A stretch of DNA of 64,000 bases from Psychroserpens luteus. GTDB lineage: Bacteria; Bacteroidota; Bacteroidia; Flavobacteriales; Flavobacteriaceae. The DNA lies in contig NZ_JADILU010000003.1 in assembly GCF_015319355.1 (NCBI RefSeq), forward strand, positions 558,001 to 622,000, read 5' to 3'. Position 1 is the stretch's first letter. The number at the start of each line of letters is the position of its first letter. Positions 36,129-45,519 of the stretch are shown here, piece by piece. The position numbers and the translations under genes are program-made. The notes beneath the pieces were generated by a model that ran no database searches, was not told the DNA's origin, and saw only the letters and a list, made by a program, of their open reading frames with translations.

Positions 36129-37706
36129 ATGGATATGAATACAATTTTAATGATTGTTGGAGGCGTTGTGCTTGGCCTAGTAATAGGATACATAATTGCC
36201 AAATCATTAGAAAAAAACAATGCGTCAAAGCTTATAGAAAATGCTCAAAACGAAGCAAATTCAATTTTAAAACAAGCAAAAAATGATGGAGAGTCTATCA
36301 AAAAAGATAAGATGCTCCAAGCTAAAGAGAAATTTTTAGAATTAAAAGCAGAGCACGAAAAAGTGATTTTGTCTCGTGACAAAAAAATGGCTGAAGCTGA
36401 AAAACGTACTAGAGATAAAGAGTCTCAAGTATCTAGTGAATTAGCGCAAAATAAAAAATCTAACCAATCTTTAGATGACAAAATAAAAGATTATGATTTT
36501 CGCTTAGAATTTTTAGAAAAGAAAAAAGAAGAGGTAGAGAAAGCGCACAAGAGTCAAATTAAGCAATTAGAAGTGATCTCTGGGTTGTCTGCAGAAGATG
36601 CTAAATCACAATTAGTTGAGTCTTTAAAAAGTGAAGCTAAAACAGATGCGATGAGCTATATCCAAAATACAATGGAAGAAGCTAAGTTAACAGCACAACA
36701 AGACGCTAAGAAGATTATCATAAGTACTATTCAACGTATTGGTACAGAAGAAGCAATAGATAATTGTGTTTCTGTTTTTAATATAGAATCTGATGATGTT
36801 AAAGGACGAATCATTGGTCGTGAAGGTCGAAATATTCGTGCTATTGAAGCTGCAACTGGTGTAGAAATTATTGTTGATGATACTCCAGAAGCAATTATTT
36901 TATCTTGTTTTGATTCTGTAAGGCGAGAAATTGCACGTTTATCTTTACATAAATTGGTTACCGATGGAAGAATACATCCAGCACGTATTGAAGAAATTGT
37001 ACAGAAAACACAAAAGCAAATTGAGCAAGAAATTGTAGAAGTTGGTAAGCGTACTGTAATCGATTTAGGAATTCATGGTCTACATCCAGAATTGATTAAA
37101 ATGATTGGACGTATGAAATATCGTTCGTCTTACGGACAAAATTTACTACAACACTCACGTGAAGTAGCTAAACTTTGTGGTGTTATGGCTGCTGAATTAG
37201 GTTTAAATCCTAAGCTGGCAAAACGAGCAGGTCTTTTACATGATATTGGTAAAGTACCATCATCTGAAGCAGATATGGAAACTCCACACGCTATCCTTGG
37301 GATGCAATGGGCAGAGAAACATGGTGAAAAACCAGAAGTTTGTAATGCTATTGGAGCTCACCACGACGAAATAGAAATGACAACGCTATTAGCACCAATT
37401 GTTCAGGTTTGTGATGCAATATCTGGAGCAAGACCAGGAGCAAGACGTCAAGTTTTAGATTCTTACATACAACGTCTTAAAGATCTTGAAGAAGTAGCAT
37501 TTGGTTTTCCTGGTGTAAATAAAGCGTATGCTATCCAAGCAGGTAGAGAATTACGTGTGATGGTTGAAAGTGAAAAAGTATCTGATGAGCAAGCTGCTAA
37601 TTTATCGTTTGAGATTTCTCAAAAGATCCAAACAGATATGACATATCCAGGACAAGTAAAAGTTACTGTGATTAGAGAAACTAGAGCAGTGAATATTGCT
37701 AAATAA
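36129..37706 (+). CDS. rny: Ribonuclease Y
   Basis: The 525-residue protein has the RNase Y layout. One N-terminal membrane helix ([19 protein letters not shown]) leads into a long coiled coil, about residues 30-200. A KH domain follows ([20 protein letters not shown] near 225), then an HD domain with [10 protein letters not shown] near 373 and GAHHDEIEM near 415. It is an endoribonuclease that starts mRNA decay at the membrane. The 6S RNA gene is directly upstream. A bidirectional terminator follows at 37733. Confidence 0.95.
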   Translation: MDMNTILMIVGGVVLGLVIGYIIAKSLEKNNASKLIENAQNEANSILKQAKNDGESIKKDKMLQAKEKFLELKAEHEKVILSRDKKMAEAEKRTRDKESQVSSELAQNKKSNQSLDDKIKDYDFRLEFLEKKKEEVEKAHKSQIKQLEVISGLSAEDAKSQLVESLKSEAKTDAMSYIQNTMEEAKLTAQQDAKKIIISTIQRIGTEEAIDNCVSVFNIESDDVKGRIIGREGRNIRAIEAATGVEIIVDDTPEAIILSCFDSVRREIARLSLHKLVTDGRIHPARIEEIVQKTQKQIEQEIVEVGKRTVIDLGIHGLHPELIKMIGRMKYRSSYGQNLLQHSREVAKLCGVMAAELGLNPKLAKRAGLLHDIGKVPSSEADMETPHAILGMQWAEKHGEKPEVCNAIGAHHDEIEMTTLLAPIVQVCDAISGARPGARRQVLDSYIQRLKDLEEVAFGFPGVNKAYAIQAGRELRVMVESEKVSDEQAANLSFEISQKIQTDMTYPGQVKVTVIRETRAVNIAK

Positions 37707-37732
37707 TTTCCGAAGAAAAATATATTGAATAT

Positions 37733-37759
37733 AAAAGCACTCTTTTTAAGAGTGCTTTT
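37733..37759. terminator. Bidirectional terminator between rny and the histidine kinase gene
   Basis: Perfect 12-bp arms AAAAGCACTCTT and AAGAGTGCTTTT around TTT. The convergent kinase gene's stop (37746-37748) lies within it. Confidence 0.92.
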
Positions 37760-38909
37760 GTTTTTGAAAGGTGAGTATAAATGTAGAGCCTTCGCCCAAT
37801 TTGCTTTCTACTTCAATTGTTCCTCCAAGAGTCTCCATTTGAGTTTTAGTGATATGTAATCCTACGCCTCTAGAATCGTCCCTTTTAGTACCATGAAATG
37901 TTTGATAAATTTCAAAAATTTTGTTCTTATATTTATTGGTATCTATTCCTATACCATTATCTCCAACTAGAATTTTAAGTTCATTTTTAGTGTGGACAGA
38001 CTGTAAGATAATTTTAGAATTACGATTATTAGATTTGTATTTAATCCCATTTGTAATCAAATTATGGAGAATACTCTCCAAATAAGATCTGTTTACGCTA
38101 ATAAAGTCATCTTTTCTTATCGAATTATAAATTGCTATGTCATTATGAGCGATATCCATTTCTAGACCATTTATAACCTTTTCTGCACAATTATAAATAT
38201 TAACACGCTCATTAAGATCATTAGAATTGGATTTAGTTTTTATACTTATAATATCATCTAAATCGACTATTGTCGTTGATAACGCTTTAGAAATTGTCTT
38301 TAAATGCTGGAATAGTTGTAATTTTTCTTCTTCGGAATTTGGTTCATCAAGAAACTCAAGGATGTTTTCAAAATTACCTATGTGAGTCTTAAGATTATGC
38401 GATACAATATGAGTGAAATTATGCAATCTTTCATTTTGACTTGTTATGAGTTCAAGATAGCGTTCAGACTGTTCTTCTTTTTTCTTTCTATAACTAATAT
38501 CAGTATGTGTACCAATGATACGGGTTGGTTTACCTTTTGCATTTCTCTCAATAACTTTGCCTTTATCAAGAATCCATTTATAGGTTCCATCTTTACATAA
38601 AATGCGATGTTCATTTTCATAAATATCTAATGACCCATTAATATGTGCATTGAAATCTTTAAAATAGGTTTCAGAATCTTCAGGATGTACTCTACGATTC
38701 CATTCGGTTGCAGAGTTTGTTAGTTCATTTTCTTCGAATCCTAATATTTTTTTTGACTGTTTAGAGTAATAAACTTGATTACGTATTGCGTCATAATCCC
38801 AAAGACCGACATTAGTATTTTCTAGTGCTATTTGCCATCTTTTATCCTCAATAGATTTTGTGTTTTCAATGGTATTTTGAGTTGTGGCTTTTTGTCTTTT
38901 CCAGAACAT
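37746..38909 (-). CDS. Soluble PAS-domain sensor histidine kinase
   Basis: The 387-residue protein has no membrane segment. A PAS domain (VGLWDYDAIRNQVYYSKQSK, about residues 30-115) and PAC motif (PTRIIGTHTDIS) precede the dimerisation helix with the phosphorylatable His in IVSHNLKTHIGNFENI near 170. The ATPase core has LITNGIKYK (N box), VGDNGIGID and SRGVGLHITKTQME. The partner regulator is not adjacent. It is a paralogue of the kinase at 39185, in tandem. Its start lies 275 bp from that gene, so a shared operon is uncertain. Confidence 0.9.
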   Translation of the reverse strand: MFWKRQKATTQNTIENTKSIEDKRWQIALENTNVGLWDYDAIRNQVYYSKQSKKILGFEENELTNSATEWNRRVHPEDSETYFKDFNAHINGSLDIYENEHRILCKDGTYKWILDKGKVIERNAKGKPTRIIGTHTDISYRKKKEEQSERYLELITSQNERLHNFTHIVSHNLKTHIGNFENILEFLDEPNSEEEKLQLFQHLKTISKALSTTIVDLDDIISIKTKSNSNDLNERVNIYNCAEKVINGLEMDIAHNDIAIYNSIRKDDFISVNRSYLESILHNLITNGIKYKSNNRNSKIILQSVHTKNELKILVGDNGIGIDTNKYKNKIFEIYQTFHGTKRDDSRGVGLHITKTQMETLGGTIEVESKLGEGSTFILTFQKQKHS

Positions 38910-39184
38910 TTTGTAGGGCTTTTTTTATAAGACACTTATTATACGAAATTGTCACTTTTTTATCAATTTTATTTTTGCTTTTATTCTGCTAATTAATAAG
39001 AAAAACTAAAATGCATTGTGACTCAATAAGTTTCAAAAATTAAAGTGTTGTGGTATAAACGTAAATAACATTTGATTTATTCTGAAAAAAATAAAAACAT
39101 GAGGTTTTTATGAATAGAGTAGTGGGTGTTCATAGGCAATTTTTCCGAAGAAAAGAATAGTAGAGAAAGTCTTACTATTAAGTC

Positions 39185-40318
39185 TTAATTCGTTGCAATA
39201 ATTTTAAAGGTTGTGCCTTTACCTAATTCACTTTCTACTTTAATTTTGCCATTAAAGCTTTCTATTTGATTTTTTATAAGATAGAGACCAACACCTTCTG
39301 ATTCCATATTGGGATGAAAAGTCTTGTAGAGTCCAAAAATATCGTTTCCAAATTTATTTAGGTCAATTCCAGAACCATTATCTGAAACACTCAATTCTAT
39401 CGTTTTATGATCAAATATGCTGTCTATATTTATAACCGGATCTCTATCAGGATGTTTGTATTTAATTGCATTTGTTAGCAGGTTTTGAACAATGCTTTCA
39501 AAATAAGATTTATTGTACGTTATAAATAATTTTTCATTGACGTTATTTTTTATTGTTGCATTAGATTTTTTGATAACAAAATCTAACGAATTTAAAATAC
39601 GATCAACTTCTTTAGAAATATTAATTTTTTCTAATCGTTTATTTTTATTGTTTTGAACACATACTATTTTGTTTAAATCACTTATGGTTTTACTTAAAGA
39701 GTTAGATAGTGTGAGCATGTGTTTAAAGATGTCGTTCTTTTCTGTTTCATCTTCTTCTTCTTGATAAAATTCTAAAAGACTTTCTAAATTACCTGTATGT
39801 TGTTTAAGGTTATGTGTTACTATGTGTGCAAAATTTTTGAGTCTATTATTTTGTTCTGAAGCAATGGTTAAAGCGTTGTTAATTTGTGTTTCATTGTTTT
39901 TAAGTTTTGTGATGTCTGTGTGAGTACCAATGATTCGTTTGGGTTTATCATCATTTGTCCATTCTACAATTTTCCCTCTATCTCGTATCCATTTATACCT
40001 ACCGTTTTCACACTTTACCCTATGTACGTTTTCATACATGGTTTTATGACCGTTGAGATGGTCTTGAAAATCTTTAAAATACTGTATTTTGTCATCTGGA
40101 TGAACACGGTCATTCCAATCTTGTGGATTTTTTCCAAAGTCGGGATTTGTAACTCCTATAATTTGTCTTGAACCTTCAGAAAAATGAACTTGATTTTTTT
40201 CGGCATTATATTCCCATACTCCAATACTAGAATATTCTAATGCAAGTTTAGATTTATAACCTTCTGTAACGTCTTCTTTTTTTGAAGCACTATGAAATCC
40301 CATCTTTAAATAATTCAT
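39185..40318 (-). CDS. Soluble PAS-domain sensor histidine kinase (paralogue)
   Basis: The 377-residue protein has the same order as its neighbour: PAS (SIGVWEYNAEKNQVHFSEGS), PAC (PKRIIGTHTDIT), the His box IVTHNLKQHTGNLESL near residue 160, N box LLTNAIKYK, SVSDNGSGID and EGVGLYLIKNQIE. By eye nearly half of the aligned positions match the 37746 kinase, so the two arose by duplication. No response regulator or membrane sensor lies nearby, so the signal is probably cytoplasmic. The 275-bp space between the kinases holds no clear gene. Confidence 0.9.
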   Translation of the reverse strand: MNYLKMGFHSASKKEDVTEGYKSKLALEYSSIGVWEYNAEKNQVHFSEGSRQIIGVTNPDFGKNPQDWNDRVHPDDKIQYFKDFQDHLNGHKTMYENVHRVKCENGRYKWIRDRGKIVEWTNDDKPKRIIGTHTDITKLKNNETQINNALTIASEQNNRLKNFAHIVTHNLKQHTGNLESLLEFYQEEEDETEKNDIFKHMLTLSNSLSKTISDLNKIVCVQNNKNKRLEKINISKEVDRILNSLDFVIKKSNATIKNNVNEKLFITYNKSYFESIVQNLLTNAIKYKHPDRDPVINIDSIFDHKTIELSVSDNGSGIDLNKFGNDIFGLYKTFHPNMESEGVGLYLIKNQIESFNGKIKVESELGKGTTFKIIATN

Positions 40319-40434
40319 ATATAATATGTATTAAAGAATTTCGTTAGGGACTTCAATTCTTGGTTAATGCATTGATATTAGTAAGATTAAATGTACTAAA
40401 TAAGCTTTAAAGATACAAGTTTTATAAGATTTTT

Positions 40435-41343
40435 CTAACGCCTTGGGTGAAACTCCATTAATGCATCTTTTAAATGTGATCTATCCACATGCATATAAAT
40501 TTCTGTAGTAGTAATACTTTCATGGCCGAGCATGAGTTGTATGGCTCTTAGATCTGCACCATTTTCTAAAAGATGAGTTGCAAAAGAATGTCTAAAGGTA
40601 TGAGGGGAAATAATTTTATTTAAATTAATTGCTTTAGCGAGGTCTTTTATGATTGTAAAAATCATTGCTCTTGTTAATTGTTTACCTCTATTATTAAGAA
40701 AAAGGGTGTCTTTGTGTTCTGGATGTACGTTGATATGAGTTCTTATATCTTTCCAAATGAGTATATATTTTTGAGTATTCGTACCAATTGGTACAAAACG
40801 TTGTTTGTCACCTTTTCCAGTGACTTTTATGAATCCTTCATCAAAAAATAAATCTGATATCTTTAAATTAGTAAGTTCACTAACCCGAAGACCACAACTG
40901 TAAAGTGTTTCTAATATGGTCCTATTACGTTCGCCAATTTTTACGCCATTATATTCTTTAGACAAGTCAATGGCATTTATAAGGTTATCAATGTCGTCTA
41001 TAGATAATGTGTCTGGTAGTTTTCTACCAATTTTTGGAGATTCTATTTGGTCTAACGGATTAGTTTTACGGTAATCTTCAAAAACCAAATAGTTAAAAAA
41101 GCTACGTAAACCAGAGATTAAACGTGATTGAGATCTAGAATTTAATTGTTTTGAAGCATCATATATAAAAGCCTGTACTTGCTCGTAATCAATATTTATT
41201 GGGGAAATGATACTATTATTAGTATCAAGATAGTTGATGAGCTTTTCTACATCTAATTCATAATTTAAAATAGAGTTATTAGATAAGCCTCTTTCTATTT
41301 TGAGGTAATATTTATAATCGTTTAACGCGTTTTGCCATTTCAT
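40435..41343 (-). CDS. xerD: Tyrosine recombinase XerD-like
   Basis: The 302-residue protein has an N-terminal SAM-like domain (YLKIERGLSNNSILNYELDV) and a catalytic domain. The conserved residues are Arg in YSCGLRVSELTNL, Lys in VTGKGDKQRFVPIG, His and Arg in SPHTFRHSFATHLLENG, His in LMLGHESITTTEIY and the final Tyr in EIYMHVD. It resolves chromosome dimers at dif with a partner recombinase. It could instead be a mobile-element integrase, but length and sequence suit the core enzyme. Confidence 0.9.
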   Translation of the reverse strand: MKWQNALNDYKYYLKIERGLSNNSILNYELDVEKLINYLDTNNSIISPINIDYEQVQAFIYDASKQLNSRSQSRLISGLRSFFNYLVFEDYRKTNPLDQIESPKIGRKLPDTLSIDDIDNLINAIDLSKEYNGVKIGERNRTILETLYSCGLRVSELTNLKISDLFFDEGFIKVTGKGDKQRFVPIGTNTQKYILIWKDIRTHINVHPEHKDTLFLNNRGKQLTRAMIFTIIKDLAKAINLNKIISPHTFRHSFATHLLENGADLRAIQLMLGHESITTTEIYMHVDRSHLKDALMEFHPRR

Positions 41344-41357
41344 AACTATAAAAGTAA

Positions 41358-41388
41358 AAAACCATTCTAAACTAGTAAGAATGGTTTT
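41358..41388 (-). terminator. Intrinsic terminator after the TM2 gene
   Basis: Arms AAAACCATTCT and AGAATGGTTTT (11 bp each), followed on the reverse strand by a T run. It lies 28 bp past the stop at 41416 and just before xerD. Confidence 0.87.
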
Positions 41389-41415
41389 AAATTTATTTTA
41401 AATAAGGAATATCTA

Positions 41416-41754
41416 TTAGAAATTATCTGTAATAATATTTACTAAATCAACAATTGCCCAGACACCTAATCCTCCAAAAGTAAGGATGAATAAAATGTTC
41501 CAACCAATTGGTTTTCCATAATACCATCTGTGAGCAGCAAAAGGCCACAAAAATACCCATAAAAGAATTCCAACCACTTTATCATCACTAGCTTTAGCTG
41601 CTGGAGAATAAAACTCGTCTGATCCTACATCGCTAGATATATTGTCAGATAACGTAGTCGTTGTTGCAACAGTTCTTTTTACAGGAAATGATGCATGACT
41701 CAAAGTGATTGCCCCAAAAAAGAACAAAAACGAAAGTAAAAATTTAAATTTCAT
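41416..41754 (-). CDS. TM2 domain-containing protein
   Basis: The 112-residue protein has an N-terminal signal-like helix, a Thr/Ser-rich linker and then a TM2 module: two helices (VVGILLWVFLWPFAAHRWYY and GLGVWAIVDLVNIITDNF). The conserved aromatic and basic residues between them resemble other TM2 proteins. Function is unknown; TM2 proteins are often membrane-shaping or stress-related. It is transcribed toward xerD but ends in a terminator before it. Confidence 0.85.
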   Translation of the reverse strand: MKFKFLLSFLFFFGAITLSHASFPVKRTVATTTTLSDNISSDVGSDEFYSPAAKASDDKVVGILLWVFLWPFAAHRWYYGKPIGWNILFILTFGGLGVWAIVDLVNIITDNF

Positions 41755-41796
41755 ATAATATTGGTTTAAGTTTGTCTAACAATAATAGGAAATAAT

Positions 41797-42678
41797 ATGC
41801 GAAATTACATTGTAAGAATACTCTTTATTTTTATAGCAAGCATTCAGGTCACTGCACAGGAGGCAAATGAATATATTGGAGCTATTAAATTAAACGATTC
41901 TGCTATTATAACTTATAAAGTCAAATTTGATATAAATTATGATCAAGTAGAAGGCTATTCTATAACAGATTTTGGTGGAGACCATGAAACCAAGTCTAAA
42001 TTAAGAGGGTCATATAATCCTTCTACAAGAGAGTTGTCGTTTAATGAATATGATATTATATATACTAAATCTGATGTGATTCATGACGATTTTTGCTTTG
42101 TGCATTTTGAGCCAACTTATTTTAAACCAGGTAAAACTAAATATTTTAAAGGTGACTTTAAAGGTGAATTTTCTGATGGCGAAGAATGTATTAGTGGAGA
42201 GTTATTTCTCAATTCTGCAGAAAATGTAGAAAAGCGTATGGAAAAGATGACGAAAAAAATTAATAATTCTAATCGTGTTCCAGATAGTATTAAACAAAAA
42301 GCAACAGATTTAAAAGTTTTAGATAAACTCAATATCAATATTTTGAAGAAATCTCAAATTACCAGCGTGTTTTCTAATAGTAAAGCAGTGTCCTTACTTA
42401 TATATGATGGCGGACAAGAGGATGGAGATATCATCTCTATTAAAGTTAATGGTGAGATTGTACTTAGACGACATACTATTTCTAAAGAAGTTAAAACCGT
42501 TGAAATACCTCTTACATCAAAAAAAACAATAATTGAAGTCATTGCTGATGGTGTTGGTACAATATCTACAAATACTGCAGTCATAGAAATACATGATGGG
42601 ATCAATGCAATCAAGGCAATGACTAATCTTGAAAAAAATCAATTCACTCAAATACATATACTTCAAAAAACACAATAA
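41797..42678 (+). CDS. Hypothetical exported protein
   Basis: The 293-residue protein has a signal peptide (MRNYIVRILFIFIASIQVTAQ). The N-terminal half is beta-rich (YKVKFDINYDQVEGYSITDF), then a short helical linker (RMEKMTKKINNSNRVPDSI). A second beta domain ends with DGQEDGDIISIKVNGEIVL-like strands (IYDGGQEDGDIISIKVNG). The C-terminal part resembles a binding domain for ligands or polysaccharide, but no family was recognised. A -7 box TAAGTTTG (41767-41774) precedes it. Confidence 0.65.
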   Translation: MRNYIVRILFIFIASIQVTAQEANEYIGAIKLNDSAIITYKVKFDINYDQVEGYSITDFGGDHETKSKLRGSYNPSTRELSFNEYDIIYTKSDVIHDDFCFVHFEPTYFKPGKTKYFKGDFKGEFSDGEECISGELFLNSAENVEKRMEKMTKKINNSNRVPDSIKQKATDLKVLDKLNINILKKSQITSVFSNSKAVSLLIYDGGQEDGDIISIKVNGEIVLRRHTISKEVKTVEIPLTSKKTIIEVIADGVGTISTNTAVIEIHDGINAIKAMTNLEKNQFTQIHILQKTQ

Positions 42679-42774
42679 GGCCTCTAATTGTTAATAACTT
42701 TTATTTTAAAAAAGACTAAATCAGTGGTTTATGTGTTTTTGTTTGTAAAATTGTTAATAACATTTGTGAATTTG

Positions 42775-42805
42775 TTGATAGTCTCAAAAAAAAGTCTTTA
42801 GTTTG
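42775..42805 (+). promoter_or_regulatory. Promoter of the 42833 beta-barrel gene
   Basis: A TTG -33 element (42775-42777) and, after 20 bp, TTAGTTTG (42798-42805), one mismatch from TAnnTTTG. The gene starts 27 bp downstream. Confidence 0.6.
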
Positions 42806-42832
42806 TATTAATCAATTTTAAAACTTTTTATT

Positions 42833-43405
42833 ATGAAAAAATTAATGTTATTAGCTGCAGTTGCAGTTTTTGGATTATCGAGCGTAAATGCTCAAGAAGT
42901 TAAATTTGGAGCGAAAGCTGGTGTTAACTTTTCTACTTTCGGAGGTGACTATGAAGATGTGAAATCTAGAACATCATTTCATGTTGGTGGTATGGCAGAA
43001 ATTAGTATTTCTGAGAAATTTGCTTTTCAACCTGAATTACTGTATTCTTCTGTTGGAGCAAAAGCTGACGAAGGTGATGGAGAACTAAAATTAGATTACA
43101 TTAGTATTCCTTTAATGGCTAAGTATATGGTAGCTGAAGGTTTTTCTATTGAAGCTGGACCACAAATAGGTATTTTAGCTTCAGCTAAGTCAGAAGGAGG
43201 AGGAGAAGATGTAGATGTTAAAGATGAGACTAATGGTATCGACTTTGGTGTTGGTTTAGGTGCTAGTTATAGAATGGATACTGGATTAAATTTTGGACTT
43301 CGCTATAACTTAGGTTTGTCTAATGTTAATGACGCAGAAGATTCTGATGATTTTTCATTCCAAAACAACGTATTTCAAATATCTGTAGGATATTTCTTTA
43401 ACTAA
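42833..43405 (+). CDS. Small outer-membrane beta-barrel (porin family) protein
   Basis: The 190-residue protein has a signal peptide (MKKLMLLAAVAVFGLSSVNAQ) and eight or so amphipathic strands (FGAKAGVNFSTFGGDYED, EKFAFQPELLYSSVGAK, GFSIEAGPQIGILASAK). It ends in a C-terminal aromatic, QISVGYFFN. This matches the OmpA-like/porin family barrels of Bacteroidota. It is the first of a set with 43602, 44733 and 45520. Signal peptides of this gene and 43602 are nearly identical, pointing to duplication. A promoter precedes it and a terminator follows at 43431. Confidence 0.88.
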   Translation: MKKLMLLAAVAVFGLSSVNAQEVKFGAKAGVNFSTFGGDYEDVKSRTSFHVGGMAEISISEKFAFQPELLYSSVGAKADEGDGELKLDYISIPLMAKYMVAEGFSIEAGPQIGILASAKSEGGGEDVDVKDETNGIDFGVGLGASYRMDTGLNFGLRYNLGLSNVNDAEDSDDFSFQNNVFQISVGYFFN

Positions 43406-43430
43406 GAAGAAGTAATACTTAAATAATTAA

Positions 43431-43458
43431 AAAGGAAACCGCTAGGTTTCCTTTTTTT
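43431..43458 (+). terminator. Intrinsic terminator after the 42833 gene
   Basis: Arms AAAGGAAACC and GGTTTCCTTT around GCTA, followed by T residues. Confidence 0.92.
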
Positions 43459-43522
43459 ATGGATTAAATCGTTGAACGACATGATATTGACGATTAAGTG
43501 TGTTAAAAACATGTTATTTTTC

Positions 43523-43553
43523 TTGTGAGGTATTAAATTAAGATATAGTTTTG
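43523..43553 (+). promoter_or_regulatory. Promoter of the 43602 beta-barrel gene
   Basis: TTG at 43523-43525, then 20 bp, then TAGTTTTG (43546-43553), an exact TAnnTTTG -7 box. The gene starts 48 bp downstream. Same 20-bp spacing as the 42775 promoter. Confidence 0.68.
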
Positions 43554-43601
43554 CCGACCAATTATAAAACGTAAATCTCAAATTAATTAAACTTTATTAT
43601 T

Positions 43602-44198
43602 ATGAAAAAATTATTATTTATTGCTGCAGTTGCAGTTTTCGGATTATCAAATGTAAACGCTCAAGATGAAGCACCTGCTTTTGGTTTTGCAGAAGGAGAT
43701 ATTTTTGCAACAGGATCTATTGCTTTTGGTTCTGAATCTGAAGGCGATTTAAAAACAAATTCATTTAACTTTTCTCCAAAAGCGGGTTACTTTGTATCAG
43801 AAAACATTGCTGTAGGAGTTGCTTTAGGAGTTACAACATCAAAATTAGAAGAGCCAGGTTTCGAAGATTTAAAAGGAAACATGTTTGAAGCAGGTGTATT
43901 TGGACGTTACTACTTTACTCCAGCTAAACAATTTTCTATTTTTGGTGAATTAGGAGCAAACTATGAAACTTCAAAATTAGAACAAGGACCAAATGAGTTA
44001 AAAAACGATGGCTTTAATATTGGTTTAGCACCAGGTATTAGCTATTTCGTGTCAGATTGTTTTGCATTAGAAGCTAGTTTTGGTGTATTAAACTATGCTA
44101 CAAATGAAGATGATATTGATGGGGCTGAATCTACAGATACTTTTAGCTTTGGTTTAGATTTAACTGATATCAATTTTGGTATTGTATACAAATTCTAA
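43602..44198 (+). CDS. Small outer-membrane beta-barrel protein
   Basis: The 198-residue protein has a signal peptide (MKKLLFIAAVAVFGLSNVNAQ) and barrel strands (NSFNFSPKAGYFVSENIAVG, FGRYYFTPAKQFSIFGELG, PGISYFVSDCFALEASFG), ending DINFGIVYKF. It is a paralogue in style of 42833, with a signal peptide of the same length and near-identical sequence, but the barrels have diverged. It has its own promoter at 43523 and terminator at 44221. Confidence 0.87.
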   Translation: MKKLLFIAAVAVFGLSNVNAQDEAPAFGFAEGDIFATGSIAFGSESEGDLKTNSFNFSPKAGYFVSENIAVGVALGVTTSKLEEPGFEDLKGNMFEAGVFGRYYFTPAKQFSIFGELGANYETSKLEQGPNELKNDGFNIGLAPGISYFVSDCFALEASFGVLNYATNEDDIDGAESTDTFSFGLDLTDINFGIVYKF

Positions 44199-44220
44199 TT
44201 ACTAGAATTCATAAAATTTT

Positions 44221-44252
44221 AAAAACCGAAGCCTAATCGCTTCGGTTTTTTT
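44221..44252 (+). terminator. Intrinsic terminator after the 43602 gene
   Basis: Perfect arms AAAAACCGAAGC and GCTTCGGTTTTT (12 bp) around CTAATC, then T residues. Confidence 0.92.
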
Positions 44253-44279
44253 ATGACCAAATTTTAATATCTTTACTAT

Positions 44280-44702
44280 ATGAAGAAACTTATCATCATT
44301 AACGGTCCAAACCTAAACCTCTTAGGTAAGCGTGAAACTAATATCTACGGAAATTTAACGTTCACAGAGTTCTTTGACCAAACCATCAAAAAAATTCCAA
44401 ACGTTTCGCTAGAGCATTTTCAATCTAATATAGAAGGAGAGCTAATTGATAAAATTCAAGAGGTTGGCTTTAAATACGACGGGATTATTCTCAATGCTGC
44501 AGCTTATACACATACGTCAATTGGTATTGGTGATGCTGTAAAAGCGATTACAACTCCAGTAGTTGAAGTTCATATTTCTAATACGTTCTCTCGTGAGGAG
44601 TTTAGGCACCAATCTTTTATCTCGCCAAATGCTAAAGGAGTTATTTTAGGTTTTGGTTTGCAGAGTTATGAGTTGGCAATTCAAAGTTTTTTGGATAATT
44701 AA
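44280..44702 (+). CDS. aroQ: Type II 3-dehydroquinate dehydratase
   Basis: The 140-residue protein is a complete type II enzyme. It opens with INGPNLNLLGKRETNIYG (which holds the catalytic arginine and tyrosine), then LEHFQSNIEGELIDKIQ, ILNAAAYTHTSIGIGDA, VEVHISNTFSREEFRHQ and KGVILGFGLQSYELAI. It dehydrates 3-dehydroquinate in the shikimate pathway. A near-consensus -7 box TATCTTTA (44268-44275) lies only 5 bp from the start, so the transcript could be nearly leaderless. It is bracketed by beta-barrel genes. Confidence 0.93.
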   Translation: MKKLIIINGPNLNLLGKRETNIYGNLTFTEFFDQTIKKIPNVSLEHFQSNIEGELIDKIQEVGFKYDGIILNAAAYTHTSIGIGDAVKAITTPVVEVHISNTFSREEFRHQSFISPNAKGVILGFGLQSYELAIQSFLDN

Positions 44703-44732
44703 TCATTAAGATTACTACAATAAAAATACATT

Positions 44733-45218
44733 ATGAAATATGTGATGACACTTTTTAGTTTGTTTTTCTTCTTTTTAATTCTGAAATGTACCGCACAATC
44801 TAATGTTGACTTCGGAATTAAAGGAGGTCTAAACCTCACATTTTTTAAAGTGCCTGAAGCACAATTTGGAAACACCATCCAAACCGAAACTGGCTTTTAT
44901 GGAGGTGTCTCCGCAGCTTTTGAAATAGATGAAAATGTTTCTCTTCAACCAGAACTATTATACATTCAATTAAGCGATTTCAAATTTTTAAACGCACCAA
45001 TTTATGCTAAGTTTCAACTATCTGATAAATTGAGCTTCATGGCAGGACCAAGTCTCAACTACTTTTTTGACTTCTTTACCAATAAGTTTAAAGTAAGAGG
45101 AGATATTGCTACATCATACAATATAACAAATGCTTTAGATGTCCATATGAAATTTGTGGTCGGCTTTACTGAAGTGGCTCCAAATGGATTGTTTATAGGA
45201 ACAGGTTATAAATTTTAA
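44733..45218 (+). CDS. Outer-membrane beta-barrel protein
   Basis: The 161-residue protein has a signal peptide (MKYVMTLFSLFFFFLILKCTAQ) and strands typical of the porin family barrels (VDFGIKGGLNLTFFKVPEAQ, ENVSLQPELLYIQLSDFKF, KLSFMAGPSLNYFFDFF), ending LFIGTGYKF. It is shorter than the other three barrels of this region. It lies 30 bp after aroQ and may be cotranscribed with it. Confidence 0.82.
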   Translation: MKYVMTLFSLFFFFLILKCTAQSNVDFGIKGGLNLTFFKVPEAQFGNTIQTETGFYGGVSAAFEIDENVSLQPELLYIQLSDFKFLNAPIYAKFQLSDKLSFMAGPSLNYFFDFFTNKFKVRGDIATSYNITNALDVHMKFVVGFTEVAPNGLFIGTGYKF

Positions 45219-45519
45219 GTCTACTTATTATTGTTTTTTTTAAAGTGATAAACAATTATTTTTTTGAATACATATTAGGTTTATCTAACCTCACTTTTTC
45301 TTCTAATTCTAATCACCCAAATATTTTAATTTATTACCAAAATATAGTTATTTATAATTTAAAGAGTTAATGTTTTTATTGAAAAAGAACATCAATTATT
45401 CTCAGTTATAGTATAAAATTTAAGGCAAAAATTAAACTTCGTTAAATCACTGTTAAGTATTTAAAAATGACAATTACAGCCATTAATTTCGCTGTATTAA
45501 CCCAAATAAATATTTAAAA
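45219..45519. other. Intergenic stretch, 301 bp, no gene seen
   Basis: AT-rich spacer between two barrel genes. I see no open frame, RNA structure or strong terminator. A weak promoter-like box (TAATTTCG, 45485-45492) precedes the 45520 start. Nothing else is recognised. Confidence 0.5.

Noticed and set aside
39094-39171. A 16-codon open frame starting MNRVVGVHRQFF in the gap between the two kinases, and an AAAAAC/GTTTTT hairpin just before it
   Set aside because: The frame is very short, has no family similarity and ends next to a TTCCGAAG copy; the hairpin is too weak. Treated as non-coding.
40435-41343. The tyrosine recombinase as an integrase of a mobile element responsible for the cassette at 12.4-13.6 kb
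   Set aside because: It is 27 kb away, has XerD length and motifs and lies next to housekeeping genes. No att-like repeat or element genes surround it.
44221-44252. The stem at 44221 as another copy of the dispersed octamer
   Set aside because: It reads ACCGAAGC and GCTTCGGT, not TTCCGAAG, and is fully explained as a terminator.
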